From: Bugula neritina
Lineage: Eukaryota; Bryozoa; Gymnolaemata; Cheilostomatida; Bugulidae
Length of the DNA stretch: 64,000 nucleotides
Assembly (NCBI GenBank): GCA_964035545.1
Contig: OZ037770.1
Coordinates: forward strand, 10,834,463-10,898,462
Direction of reading: 5' to 3'
The notes under the pieces are model-generated. The model saw only the letters and a program-made list of their open reading frames with translations, was not told the origin of the DNA and did not search any database. Below are positions 24,001 to 36,570 of the stretch, one piece after another (the first letter of the stretch is position 1; every line of letters begins with the position of its first letter). The translations under genes and the position numbers were made by a program.

Positions 24001-27000
24001 TACTATCATATGACTGCAGTGTTTTGCAGGTAATTGAAACAAGTTCACCTGTTTGAGTACTAGTTCTCATTAGGACTTTCATACTGGGCTCTGTGAATAG
24101 CCATTGATGCAATACTCTAATCAACAAAATATAGCAACTAAGAATAATATTGTTTTAAAATCACCCTTTGTCAACCTGCAGTGCAATCCCCTAGTATGTG
24201 AGATGTATTGTCATTTTATTTTTGGTCTCTTATCACTGCAAAAGCATCTATTCAACTACTGCTTCCACTCAAATTTGGTTAATAAAAAGACATTGTTCCA
24301 GTAGGATGTACAAGCACCTAGATGTGCTACATAGAAGCTAACTTTGTTAAACGAATGCACTAAAGAGGAATATTTTATCACTACATTTCCAAGCTTCAGC
24401 ATTATGAGTTTTTCATTAGATGTTTGAAAACAGTTACGTCAAAACAAACCGCAACCACAAATTCGGCATTCTTCAGCGTAATGTGAAGTAATGGAAACGT
24501 AGTTTAAGTGCACTCTCAACATGCTGGCAACATGATTTTTAATGTATTCTGCTTAAATCGTAGAAAAATACCACCATATACCTTCCGAGACATCCCCGAT
24601 AGCCCTGGTGGGATTCAAACCTAAAACGCTTTGCTAGTGCTCTAATCATTAGACCACTTTTACTCCCTCAACTAAGAAATATCCTTCTGAAAAATACTGT
24701 TTAATCGGAGCTTCCTTTTTCCAAGAAAGCTAATGAATAAAATCATTTTTATACTAGTATACTTACTATGAATAATTGATTGTAGAATATTTGATGTTGG
24801 CTCTGTATTGTTTTCATTCAGTTTATAGTAACAGCAGACCAGCCTTGGAAATATCAAGTTTGTCTTAAAATATGAAAATGTGTATTTACTGGTCTAGGTT
24901 GGAGATGCGCTTAGATTGAGTGGAGATAATCTTTTGTTGTGCTTTGACTAGCAATCATACTTGTCCCTTCTGTTTGATGAACAATTCTTACAATAAACTG
25001 ATTGCTTATTATGATTGCTGCCTGACACTACAAATCGCTACAACATATTTTGCAGAGCTGTGCCAGTGAGGCAGCGTTTGAAGATGATATCTGGGATTCA
25101 ATACTAACTCAGCCAGTTATAAACGACCCAATGATGAGCGAAACATGCTCGCAGCCTCTCTCCAAGAACACGGCAGCCGATCACTGTTACTCAGCCTCTC
25201 AGGAACAGAAGGCCAGATGTAGCACCAAGTCCAACTCTTATTCAGCTCAACAGGTAGGGTTGGCTTCAACAGCACCCAACTTTTGAACAGATTATTATAT
25301 AACCTTCTATGGGTGATGCTCATGGGTAGCAAGATTGAATCATGGCTGCGGGTTTGAGTCACCTCAAGGTCATTGAAGTGTCAAGGTCTTTGTAATGTCA
25401 AGTATATGGTTTAGTCACTACTATCCTGCCCTTTAAACTAGTATGAAAAATTGCAAAATTTTTTATGCAAAGATTTTTTTATGTACAGCTTTTGACCGTA
25501 GCACAGTTACTGTACTATAGTCACATGTCTATGCTAAAGATCTTTTGATTGAAGTCCAAAATACAAGGTATCAAAGTTGGGATTTTACACTGGCTTTTGT
25601 TGTTAGATTAACGGTCAAAGTCCAATCTGCATTTCCTATGGGCTTCAACTTTGTGTAAATACTCCATGGTAAGACATGATACCACAGTTTCCTTCTATTG
25701 CGGCAGCACCCCTGACATTCATGGGAACTGCAGTAACATCTACTTACATTGACTATGTCCTTCTTCCTCTAAAATTTAGCTTCTCAGTTTGAGTGAGAAT
25801 TTATCTGTATGTGTTAACTTGACTGCCACTTCCTTGTATGCAAGTGGGTTTAAGTACTTTTCATGCTAACTTGTTCCTGATATTTTGAAGCTCGTTAAAT
25901 TGTCAGTTGATGCTATTGCGGCACATTTAAAATGGAGAATCCCCTATTGGATTGTAGTTGACAATATTATTATTATCATTTTGTACAGCTATAAACTGCT
26001 CCCTTACTGTGTAATAAGTAACTTGTTTTGTTGATTCATCAGTGTGATATCTAGGTATACATTATTCAATGAAATGCTAAGTCACTCAACAGCTATTGAT
26101 ACTGAATGACTTAAATTGCAGTATAATGTAGCATATTGTTAGAGTGGGTTAGGCTCACCAGTTATTATAGGAAACGCCCTACTATTAGCTAAAGTGTTTA
26201 TTTTTAACAATTTTCTATTCATAAACTAGACCCTGTTTAAAAATGTTTTTCTTCAAGTGTTTCTTATCGAATAAAAATTCTTACAAACTGGCATCCTTTT
26301 TTTAGGCTGGGGAATAAGAATTGATGATATTGCTGGTAGTTTAAACTGCCCTCTTTTTATGCAGGTGAAGTCCCAGGCTTATCATCCGGTCACTCAAACT
26401 CAAGTGGGGTTGAAGGCAGTAAAGATGGAACCTAAAGTTATAACAGTTAAATCTTCAAATTCTATAGTTTACGATGGAAGGTTGGGACGTCCCGCACAGG
26501 TACCAGTCACATACTTTTTAGCCTCAGGTTCAGTTAAGAGTTGAAGTGTTTTACTATCGTGCGGGTGATGTAACAACTGTGATGTATGGGTAGCCCGTGA
26601 TTAACCATTTCCTGTTTATTTCTCCAGGTTCCCGTTTCCTATTCTGTCAGATTATTTATCATTTCAACTAAAATCCTAATTATTGATTTGGTACGGACTG
26701 AGATCATCAAATTACCTTCACTAATATTAAAATATAAATTTATGGGAGGAATTTTCTAGGTCATGTATGTTACGAGATGAAATACTCTTTTTCCTGGCTT
26801 CCCAAGCCAACATTTCTACCTGAAACCATGCAATCTTTCTCTCCATCTATGTCACTCTAACGTGTTTCATCCATCTCTGCTATTTCATGCAATGTTTGCA
26901 GCATTTAAGTTTTTGTTGCGAAAATTGCAAATGAATATTACAACATATTTGACACAACCAAATTGTTCCGAACTAACAGGTAGCTGCAGGTAGCTACTAT

Positions 27001-30000
27001 CTCACATGTCCAGCCTTATAATTTGAGCTTCACTGCCTGTCTTAGCATCATCTTTCTTCTTTATCAGCTCAAATCTTATTTACTATTTGCTTGTTTTTAT
27101 TTTCTATTCTCTTTGATCCCAATGTGTAGAGATTTGGGACAATGCACTGTCACATTTCAAGTGTCCATTACTGACTCTAGTCTTCTCAATTTATAGTTCT
27201 ATAGGGTCTTTCCTTCAATAATAGGGCTGCTGAAATAGCCTAGTTGACTGCCTCTTCACTCATCAGCTAACTAAGGCGGTGGTTTCTCCATTTCTGACCA
27301 TTTTCTTAATAGGTCGCCAGAATAGCTTGGACCCCATTTTGTGGCTTATGTATGTGTATAGGGTCAAAATGGCCGAATTTAACAGATCCATGAGTTAAAT
27401 CTGGTATTCTACTATGTCATGAATTGAGTTTTAGAGATCCACAGCTTAGTGAGATACAGAGGGAACACTGTGTATATTTTAGGGGTTCAAGCTGAAACTT
27501 TTTTGTATTTTTTTTTCTTGCTTTCAGTCTGAAGAGTCAATTTACTGTGAGGCAACCAAAATTATTGCAAATGTGAACGCTGTGTATGTCATAGGGTCCA
27601 GTTACATCTTAGCTGTGTTATATTTGTATAGAGTTTACTGAAACAAGGTGGGAATCCTTTAGTGAAGACAGTGAACACAACTCCTTCTCACCGACTCATA
27701 TATCCAGTTACTCGGGTCAAAACTGAACCAAGATCATCTGCAGTAGAAGACGAAGGTGAGTTGTCTCCTCTTTCTGCTGAATAAGTTACTAACGGCAGCC
27801 TATACCAGGGCTACTGATATGGAATTTTCCGGAAGTAAGGGCCACTTTGTAAAATTTAGCTTGATCAAGGGGCCACAGCGTCAGTTTGTTTCAAAGTGAT
27901 ATATTCCAAATGCCTATGAATCGTTACACAATGCAGTCCCAAAAATCACTGCAGACTGCGTGTTTTGTAGCATTTAAAGGCTGGTTTTTCTAATCTAACT
28001 CATTTACTTGTGCAAAATAGTTTTATTTTTATGAAGGCCACATAAATGTTTGACGACCCTGGTATATACCATTGCTTCTATGTCAGAGCTTTTCTTCAAC
28101 TTTCTAGTAAGTTCCGTGGTGCACAAGTGGCTTTGTTAAACATTGTACTCGGCACAAGTTGGTCATGCTTTAACACACCTTCTTGTTGTTCATCTCCATA
28201 CATTTCCTTATGTCACTTCCCAATATTATTTGGTGTTAGCCGGTGCCGATGTGGAGATGATAGATAGCTACCACCTTTACCACATGCTGCAATGTGCATC
28301 TTCCTCCATGTCAGTTATAATTAGTGCGAACATGTAGGTTAAATATACAGGTAATGAATGCATGTTTACCTGTAACCGTTAGCAAGTCATGATACATTTG
28401 GCAAGGTCCCTTCACCTACTGTGTCCAGAAATCATTACTGGACACAATAGATTTCTGCTGATATTTCACAATTGCTGAAAATAGTGTTTAATAAGGAAAA
28501 CATTAATGACGTTTTGTATATAAATTATTATTTTTAAAGTTGTATGTATAGTGACTGGTTGCTCCACTCAATTAGAATTTAAATGACTTTCACAGAGAAG
28601 TTGGTAATTAAACTAAAGACTGCAAATATATTTACGTCATATACAATCACTTGCCAGTAATACTCATAGCATTATGTTGTGCAGTGTCAATAGAACAATA
28701 CATTAAATATAAATACATTCACTGGTAGAAGACGTAATGTAGCTTTCTTTTTTTGCCCACTCTTAGTTATTTATAGGAATTGTAGCCTAATATTGTGTTA
28801 TTGTGATAATATACTATATTATGGGTTATATTGTAGAGGTATTAAATTTAGAAGTATTGTGGTAATGGCCCCTTCATGGTAATTTTTATTATTGTAGCTC
28901 TCTTTTGTGCCCTTTTTCAATTTTACAACATTCTATACTCCACTGCTGCTGCACTTGATAAGACCATTTCATTGGTCATCTGCGTTTCTACTTGTTCTGG
29001 GCAAGGTTACTGTGAAATTTGTTGGACATTATTGGTAATTTCAGATGGCACTTTAACATCTATATCCAAAACTAATCTGTGATGGAAAGTTTGACTAAAT
29101 TATGCTGTAAATCTAATTTATGCAAATCATATTTTGTAGTAGAGATAGATTAATTAGACATGGTGTGCTTTTATTACCATAGTAAATCTGACTTAATTAT
29201 GCTACAAGATTTGGCTATTTGTCACTCAAAAAAGGCAGAAAATGTTTATTGTATTCTTATTGGTTAGGTTATAGCTCTTACTGAATAGTACAGAATAGTA
29301 CAGTTTGTAGTTGGTAGGTGAACAGCCACAAAAAGATGCAACATGAAAACTGATCAATAGCAGATGACAGATCACTTTGAGCTCTAGTGTAAACAGCAGA
29401 TAATAATATTTGTACCATGCTGTAAAAACATTTCCGAAATAAAAATATTTATCAAAAATAGAAGTGGTATCAAAAACAAAGTGTTCATATTCCTTATGTT
29501 GAATTACACGATACACTAGTATATTATATTATATTACATTAAATACAGATTATTATATAATCTACAATATAGACTATTATATTATACATATTATATAACC
29601 TACAATATAGAGTATAGACTATTGTATTGTATATACATATTATTATATAATCTACAATATAGACTATTATATTGTATTGTATTATACATATTGTTATATA
29701 GACTACAGAAATCTCTGTACATGAGAGACTGTGGTAGCAGTGGTGGTACCATCTATTACTTTAATCACATGTTAATCTACTCTATCATCACATGATTACA
29801 GATTATCTCAGTCTTATCCCAGCTGTAACAAATACCCAACTATTTGAAGTTGTTTCAACTTAGATCGTGCTTTCATTCACGACAAGTTGCTGGAAGCTGC
29901 TGCTACCCTTATTTGTAGCCCTTCTTCCAGCCAGCAACTTTCTATAGTTGGTCACGAGATTCATCAATGTTTTGCTGAGTTTTTAGTGTATCATGGGTGT

Positions 30001-33000
30001 TGCCATGTGGGTAGCTAGTGAGCTAGTGGGAGAAACTTTGGGCGTAGTTCCTAAGACGTTCTGATTACAAAAGTCTTACCTTTTGATTCAAAAGGTCTTA
30101 CGAACTTTAATAACAAACCCCTATAATTTCAAAAGTTTTGAAATTATAATGGTTTGTTATTGGGGTGTGTTTTTATACGTCTTAGAAAACATGTTACTAA
30201 TATCTCTCGTATTGTACTTTTATGGCATCACATAATTGAGAGAAGATAACTCTAGCTATAGTTAATTTGTGCAAATGGATACCTATTTACCAATGTAGTA
30301 TAAAAACTGCTATATGGTAATAAGGAAATGAAACTAGTAAATTCAATTTATACTCATAACTCAACTTGGTGAAGTTTTTAGTGGCATATCCAGTTATTCT
30401 GATTTTATGGTAATTTTGTGTATAATAACCCTTAAAATTTTGTAAATGTCATGTTTTACACATGCACATGTGTCAACCCATGTAGAGGACATCCAACTAA
30501 TCTTGTCGATGCATTTGCTATTCTTTAGACAATTATGCCAACCATATGCCTATAACACCACCATCTAGTAATCAGAGCAGTGACAGCGAAGGCGGGACGT
30601 CACCTAGAACCACCCCACCCAACAGTCCTATCAGACAAGTGCTTGTCGCTAGAGCTACGGGCTACAGATACAATCCTGCAACCGCAATATATTCACAGCC
30701 CGTAAGTGATTTACGCCACAATATATTAAAACATCAGTAAGATAAAAGCTGAAGCTACAGAAATATCCCACACCTTGCTGGGAATATAACTATTAATGAA
30801 ATATTCCAGCTATAGACGGTTCATCATTTGACTTAAGCGGTGAAATATTAGATCTTTGACCCAACTTACTAATTAAAGAAGCTGATCTCTGGGTTTAAGC
30901 TTTTTAGTCTTTTCAAGATCACCTGAATATTTGAAGATTAGTGAATAATATATTACAGGTGTCTGCAATTACTACAGTTGACTGTGGTGCTGTACCTTAA
31001 GTATAGTGAATAGTGATACAGTATAGTGATTAGTGGTACAATATAGTGAGTAGTGATACAGTATAGTTAGTAGTGATACAGTAGAGTGAGTAGTGATACA
31101 GTATAGTGAGTAGTGATACAGTATAGTGAGTAGTGATACAGTATATAGTGAGTAGTGATACAGTATATAGTGAGTAGTGATACAGTAGAGTGAGTAGTGA
31201 TACAGTATAGTGAGTAGTGATACAGTATATAGTGAGTAGTGATACAGTATATAGTGAGTAGTGATACAGTAGAGTTAGTAGTGATACAGTATAGTGAGTA
31301 GTGATACAGTATAGTGAGTAGTGGTACAGTATAGTTAGTAGTGATACAGTATAGTTAGTAGTGATACAGTATAGTTAGTAGTTATACAGTAGAGTGAATA
31401 GTGATACAGTATAGTTAGTAGTGATACAGTATAGTGAGTAGTGATACAGTATAGTGAGTAGTGATACAGTATAGTTAGTAGTGATACAGTATAGTGAGTA
31501 GTGATACAGTATAGTTGGTAGTGATACAGTATAGTTAGTAGTGATACAGTATAGTTAGTAGTGATACAGTATAGTCAATAGTGATACAGTATAGTGAGTA
31601 GTGATACAGTATAGTTAGTAGTGATACAGTATAGTTAGTAGTGATACAGTATAGTGAGTAGTGATACAGTATAGTGAGTAGTGATACAGTATAGTTGGTA
31701 GTCATACAGTATATAGTTAGTAGTAATGCAGTATATAGTGAGGGGTGTGCCAGTTATGTAACATTTTCTATATATGCTTATTTAAAATAATTTTTAGCTT
31801 CGTTTTATGGATATTAATAGGCTTTTTGTTGAGTTTTCCATGAAATTTATAATTTGTTTTTAATGGAAAGTTAATTAGGTTATTGATAATTTAGCTGGTA
31901 GTTCTTCAATAATTGATGGGGCAGTTAGTTTACGCTCAAATTACTTGATTTATAGCACCAGCTATGATGAATGACTTCCATGCAACCCCAGTTTCCCCTC
32001 TTCTCTCAGTACAGTGTCCTCACAAACCCCAACATAAATCATGTGACCTTGTAAATGTGCCTTTATACTGCTTCTATTCTCTATTTTAAAATGTTTTATC
32101 TAAAAAGTATATTATAATATAATATATTTTTATATCTGCGTACTATTGATAGGTTCTATATGGCCCTTGCAGTACTTTAGTTTTCAGGACAAATATAGAC
32201 ATTTAAATTGACCACTGGTGCACTATATTGGTATAGTATGCAGTGTTTGGTGACAGCTTGTGTGAAGGGCACACAGGCTGGCTCTAGGTACCTCACTGCT
32301 GCCTTGGGTCCATACCATGTAGCTGTTAGTACACGAAGCTCACTTTGTTGTCTAAGTTGCAGCTGCCCTAGGTTGCTTTCCGGGTGAAGTAGTATATGAT
32401 CAAATGAGCTCTCCGGTAATTTTTAATAGGCTAAATTTAGCACCTACTACCATCTACTCAGCGTTATGTAACTACAAATGGCTACATTACCTTGTTAAAA
32501 CTATTATTAAAAATAAATAACTGAAAAACATTTTTTGTTTACTAATCTATTGATCTAGATAAGTATAGTAAATTTATATATCAAACACCATTAAATTAAC
32601 TCTGAAAATGGATGCGGTGATGTCGGAGATATAAGTTTACTTTTATTATATAGATGAAGAAGTTAGTAAACAGAAAAGGTTGTTTTTTCATTCATATATT
32701 TTTAATTAGGTTACTACCCCATAAAGATGTATTTAAAACTATTAGCTTATGAAGTAATAATTTATAGTGAATATGTTCCTAGATTCCCACATCTGGTGTG
32801 CTGAGGCTAACAGAAGAGGAGAAGCGAACATTCATCACTGAGGGCTACCCTATGCCCTCCAAGCTGCCTCTAACCAAAGCAGAAGAAAGAAACTTAAAGA
32901 AAGTTCGGAGGAAAATCAAGAACAAAATCTCGGCCCAAGAAAGCAGACGGAAGAAAAAAGAATACATGGACCAATTGGAAAGGAAGTAAGTGGAACAAGT

Positions 33001-36000
33001 TGAGACATCCAGTCAGTCCGTCTGCTATTTTGACGTCTGCGACTAATTATCTCCGACTAAATGCAACTGATCTGGTTTTATTACTTGTTTTTCTCAATGC
33101 AAGTTGATTTGTAGCTTTTTGCTCCGTTAATCACTTTCTAGATAACTAAAGGCCTAATTTTTACGATTAAAAAGTTTTAGATAAAATCTGCAACCAAACA
33201 GTGTGATTAATTGTACTAAGCCTGCTTCACTTAAAAGAACTGTCACTATGTTTTAATTTATTCAATTTCTAGTATTATTTTATGTTATTGTAATTAATAT
33301 TGCAATTATTACTCTCAGTGTTAACATGACATTTAGTAAATTTCACTTGTAAAATTACTAATCCGTAACAGTCAACTCTGGTTAAATAAGCTATAACTGT
33401 AAATCTTAGTTTAGTTGTTCAGTTGCATGTACTTTGAATTTCTCTTCAATTAATATTTCCCCAATATGAATAGTTAAATACCTTTAATTAGGGTGCTGTG
33501 GCAATGATAAGTGAATATTAAATGCATGCTTATGCCTTCAGTAATTAAATTATGTGTGTTTTATTATTTTACTTCATCATAACTAATAACTCCTGTTCAT
33601 GATTATGATTCTCTTGTATTCTGTCTGTAAATCTACCCTTCAAATACCTACAGGGTAGAAGACATTGTCAAAGAGAATAATGATCTAAAGCAGAAATGTG
33701 ACAAGTTTGAAAATAACAACCGTACATTAATGGCTAAAGTGGGAAAACTCCAAGCTATACTCAAGAGTTTAAGTCCAAAACAAGTCACCACACAAGCTGG
33801 TACTTGTCTGTTTGTAAGTCCAATAATTTATTCTTAATGAAAGAGAGAGAATTTTAAAGAATTTCTACATTCTTTTGTCACATTTAGTGTAATAACTCCC
33901 AACAGCTCATTTTGCTCTTGCATAGTTGATTTAACTGTTTTTTTTCCTACTGAGCCTTAGAAGTGTTTTGCAAATTTGGGTTGCTTGACTTGAAATCTTG
34001 CCTCTTGGTCAAAAAGATCACACTATTTATTTCATTTGTGATTGTTTTTCTACTGGGTACAAGTTACCATCAAAATCGTACCTGATTATGTTGTTTTACA
34101 CTGTATTATCGGCACTTGTTAATTAGTATTAGTGTATAGCTATATAAGATAAAAATAGAATGTAAACTAAATTGGTGAGACTTTTACAACCTGTTCAAAT
34201 ATATCCATAGAGCCCATAGAAAAACAACTCAGTGTGAATATAGCAGCTACCCATCAGTATACCTTCTATGTATAGCTGTTTACTGTGAAGGTATATCTTA
34301 ACTCATGTGTTATAAAGATACACGCTGCCATCAAAACCTGAAATTAGGTTTGCAATAGTTCCAGTACCATATCTCTTAGTTTACTGAGTTAACTCTACCA
34401 CCCAGTATGAACTCCATCAGCTAGGGAAGCCCTGAGTTTAAACAAAAAGTAGTTGGAATGATTAAAAGACAAATTACATTATTTTGAATTCATTGCTAAT
34501 TGAGAATTATGGATGTTACAGATTATTCTAAATCTTCTAATTGCACTGGAAACTCTGCATGCAAACTCTACTCTGCACGTTGATAGGTTATAATTTATAT
34601 ACTGAATGCATACTACTTACTACGTTGCAGCTAGGTACCTAGTCACTATTAGTTCAAGATATTCAGTACAACTAAGTGTGTTTGTTTATAGGATTAGTGC
34701 GCAAAAACAGCCAAATTTAAAGACATAATCTCTAGTGATGCGCTAATCGTGTTCCCATGTGGCTCTTATTTCTTCTCTTCTATTCTTTAAACTCATTTAT
34801 CTGTTTAATTGTGGGCAGGGTGTCTATTTTATCTGTGGTCACAGTTAATCGCAACAATGATTCTCTCAAGCTTTTACCCTTAGCCACACCCAGTTTTGCT
34901 TTTTCTTATAAAGCAGCATTTCTTCACACGTTTTTAAAATTGGCAGAAAATATTTTAATCAATTAAAATGGAATTATATTGTAAAGATCTGGGAATATGA
35001 ATTGAATTGTTAGCTACCAAAGTTTCAAAATCTCTACACGCATAATTTACTAAATTCCTTCTTGGTGTATTACATGGTATGTTCTAACGTGTGCTAACGT
35101 GATTTGATGATTACTGTTTTATCCACTGTGCATATAGCATGCCTTTCCTAGTATACTTACCACATACAATGCTAATGCATGACATGTAGAATACTATATT
35201 TAACTCATGGATCCATTAAATTAAGCCATTTTGTCCCTATACACATACATAAACCACAAAAGAGGGTCCAAGTCTTTCTCGTGACTTACGGAAGTTCATG
35301 AAAAAGGGAACAGTGAGATATAGAGGAAGCATTGCATATTCACACTGCGTATAATACCTGTAGTTTACTCTGTATTGTACCTACACATGTCTCTGTGTTT
35401 GTTTCAGGTGATGGTGCTGTGTCTAGCTGTGTTTATTGGAAACTGGTCCCCCTTCAGCTCTACGCTCTCTCCAGAATCTCCCGTAGACAGCCACTCTTTA
35501 CACTCCTTAGACACTTCTTTTACGTCCTTTCATGGTATGAGCTGTGAACATAATATATAGTCACCATTCCTGCTATTCATCTTGGAGTCTATCATGTTGG
35601 ATTATTGCTTGCTGTAGATTATTAAAGCTGCAGTACACATATTTCTAACTCCACCTGTTTGTATAGTTTGGCATTAGTCCAGTAAACATGATAAATAAAT
35701 GTTTAGTATTTTACCAGTTGGGTTAGTTAGACTATGGGGTATACTAGGTTGAAGGTAGCACAAAGTAAAACAAGTAGCATATCCAATGATAGAGTTGAAT
35801 CTAGCCCTTTAGGGGTTGTCTTCTCTGGAAATACTTTTCATCATCGTTAGTTTAAGTTAAAATTTCTTCTATTTGAGTTTGAGTCTTACAGGTGTTGACA
35901 TACTATTATAATTATTGCAATAAGCTGTTTCTCCATACCAACTATTGCATCTATACTCTATAGCAATAATTGCACACTGTAGCTAATATGCTACTGAGTA

Positions 36001-36570
36001 GACATAAGCTATACTGGTAAAACATTCTGATATTTTTGTAAGTTTTTTATTTATATAGTTAGCGATGATTATTCTAGAATCATCTTCATTTTTTATCAGT
36101 TTGAAATTTCGCACTATCAATCAAGCATACTATCAGTGATTACCTTCTAAATTTTATTTTTTTTCATCACATGACAAAAGTTACACTGTTAATCAAACAT
36201 TAACTAGAATATCAAATATGGTTCATGTATTTTTTTTCTATTAGTGAAAATGTCTAGCAAGTTATCAAGCTTGTAAAAATTAACAATCTTCAGGGGTTTT
36301 TGGGTTTAGAAAAAAATTAGATTAGTAGATTTTTAAACCAAATTATTGTGTTGTACACGTGCAGTTGGTTGTAATATAAGTTTATATAAAATGAATTTTG
36401 TTATTGTAGTGAGTGGTGGGCGTACCTTGACAGCCCTTGTGGATGAAGAGGTGTTATATAAAGAACCCTGGCTAATAACTGTAGCTAAGCATTCCATACA
36501 ATGGACAGTTCACCTGATAACCAGGGCATCACCTTCAATGTTCTCATCAGTACAGTATAATAGAGAGTAA
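21052..36570 (+). CDS. CREB3L: CREB3L-family ER-membrane bZIP transcription factor (CREB3L1/CREB3L2-like)
   Basis: The nine exons 21052-21339, 25056-25253, 26365-26499, 27632-27755, 30529-30701, 32783-32985, 33654-33813, 35408-35534 and 36410-36570 (TAA) join in phase: 1569 nt, 522 residues. The start ATG has a good context (ACAATGG). Residues 1-300 are an acidic activation region with VKTEP, a SUMO-type site, near 235, and a [13 protein letters not shown] segment typical of CREB3L proteins. The basic region is near 346-365 with the family signature [15 protein letters not shown], followed by a leucine zipper to about 415, a single membrane helix ([17 protein letters not shown]) near 424-440, and a luminal tail. 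RTLT near 474 fits a site-1 protease RxxL-type motif. These factors sit in the ER membrane and are released by S1P/S2P cleavage in the Golgi to drive secretory and ER-stress genes. Splitting CREB3L1 from CREB3L2 is not possible here. Confidence 0.93.
24597..24668 (-). repeat. tRNA-like sequence
   Basis: Minus strand reads AGTGGTCTAATGATTAGAGC (A box) and GGTTTGAATCCCACC (B box) with spacing right for a tRNA. Acceptor pairing is weak (GGGAGTA against GGGCTATC), so it is probably a SINE head or pseudogene, in intron 1 of CREB3L. Confidence 0.55.
27325..27480 (+). repeat. Dispersed repeat, copy A (CREB3L intron 3)
   Basis: TTTGTGGCTTATGTATGTGT and ATCCATGAGTTAAATCTGG also occur, inverted, at 35165-35270. 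AGTGAGATACAGAGGGAACA recurs in direct orientation at 35312. The family is unknown to me. Confidence 0.65.
29520..29705. repeat. AT-rich tandem repeat, unit about 60-70 bp
   Basis: ATATAATCTACAATATAGAC followed by TATTATATTATACATATT recurs about three times, in CREB3L intron 4. Confidence 0.75.
30052..30185. repeat. Nested hairpin (foldback element)
   Basis: The outer arms are TAAGACG and CGTCTTA. The inner arms ATAACAAACCCCTATAATTT and AAATTATAATGGTTTGTTAT pair almost perfectly around CAAAAGTTTTG. A second smaller hairpin (AAGTCTTACCTTTTGA / TCAAAAGGTCTTACG) sits in the left half. It lies in CREB3L intron 4. Confidence 0.85.
31001..31745. repeat. 20-bp minisatellite, about 37 units
   Basis: Unit GTATAGTGAGTAGTGATACA, with 22-bp variants that carry an extra TA (GTATATAGTGAG) and point variants (GTTAGTAG, AGAGTGAG). 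Variants are interspersed, which suggests higher-order duplication. It lies in CREB3L intron 5 and has no open frame of interest. Confidence 0.97.
35165..35345 (-). repeat. Dispersed repeat, copy B (CREB3L intron 7)
   Basis: ACACATACATAAACCACAAA is the inverse of the 27325 copy, while AGTGAGATATAGAGGAAGCA on the right is in the direct orientation. The element is therefore rearranged or itself a foldback. Confidence 0.65.
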
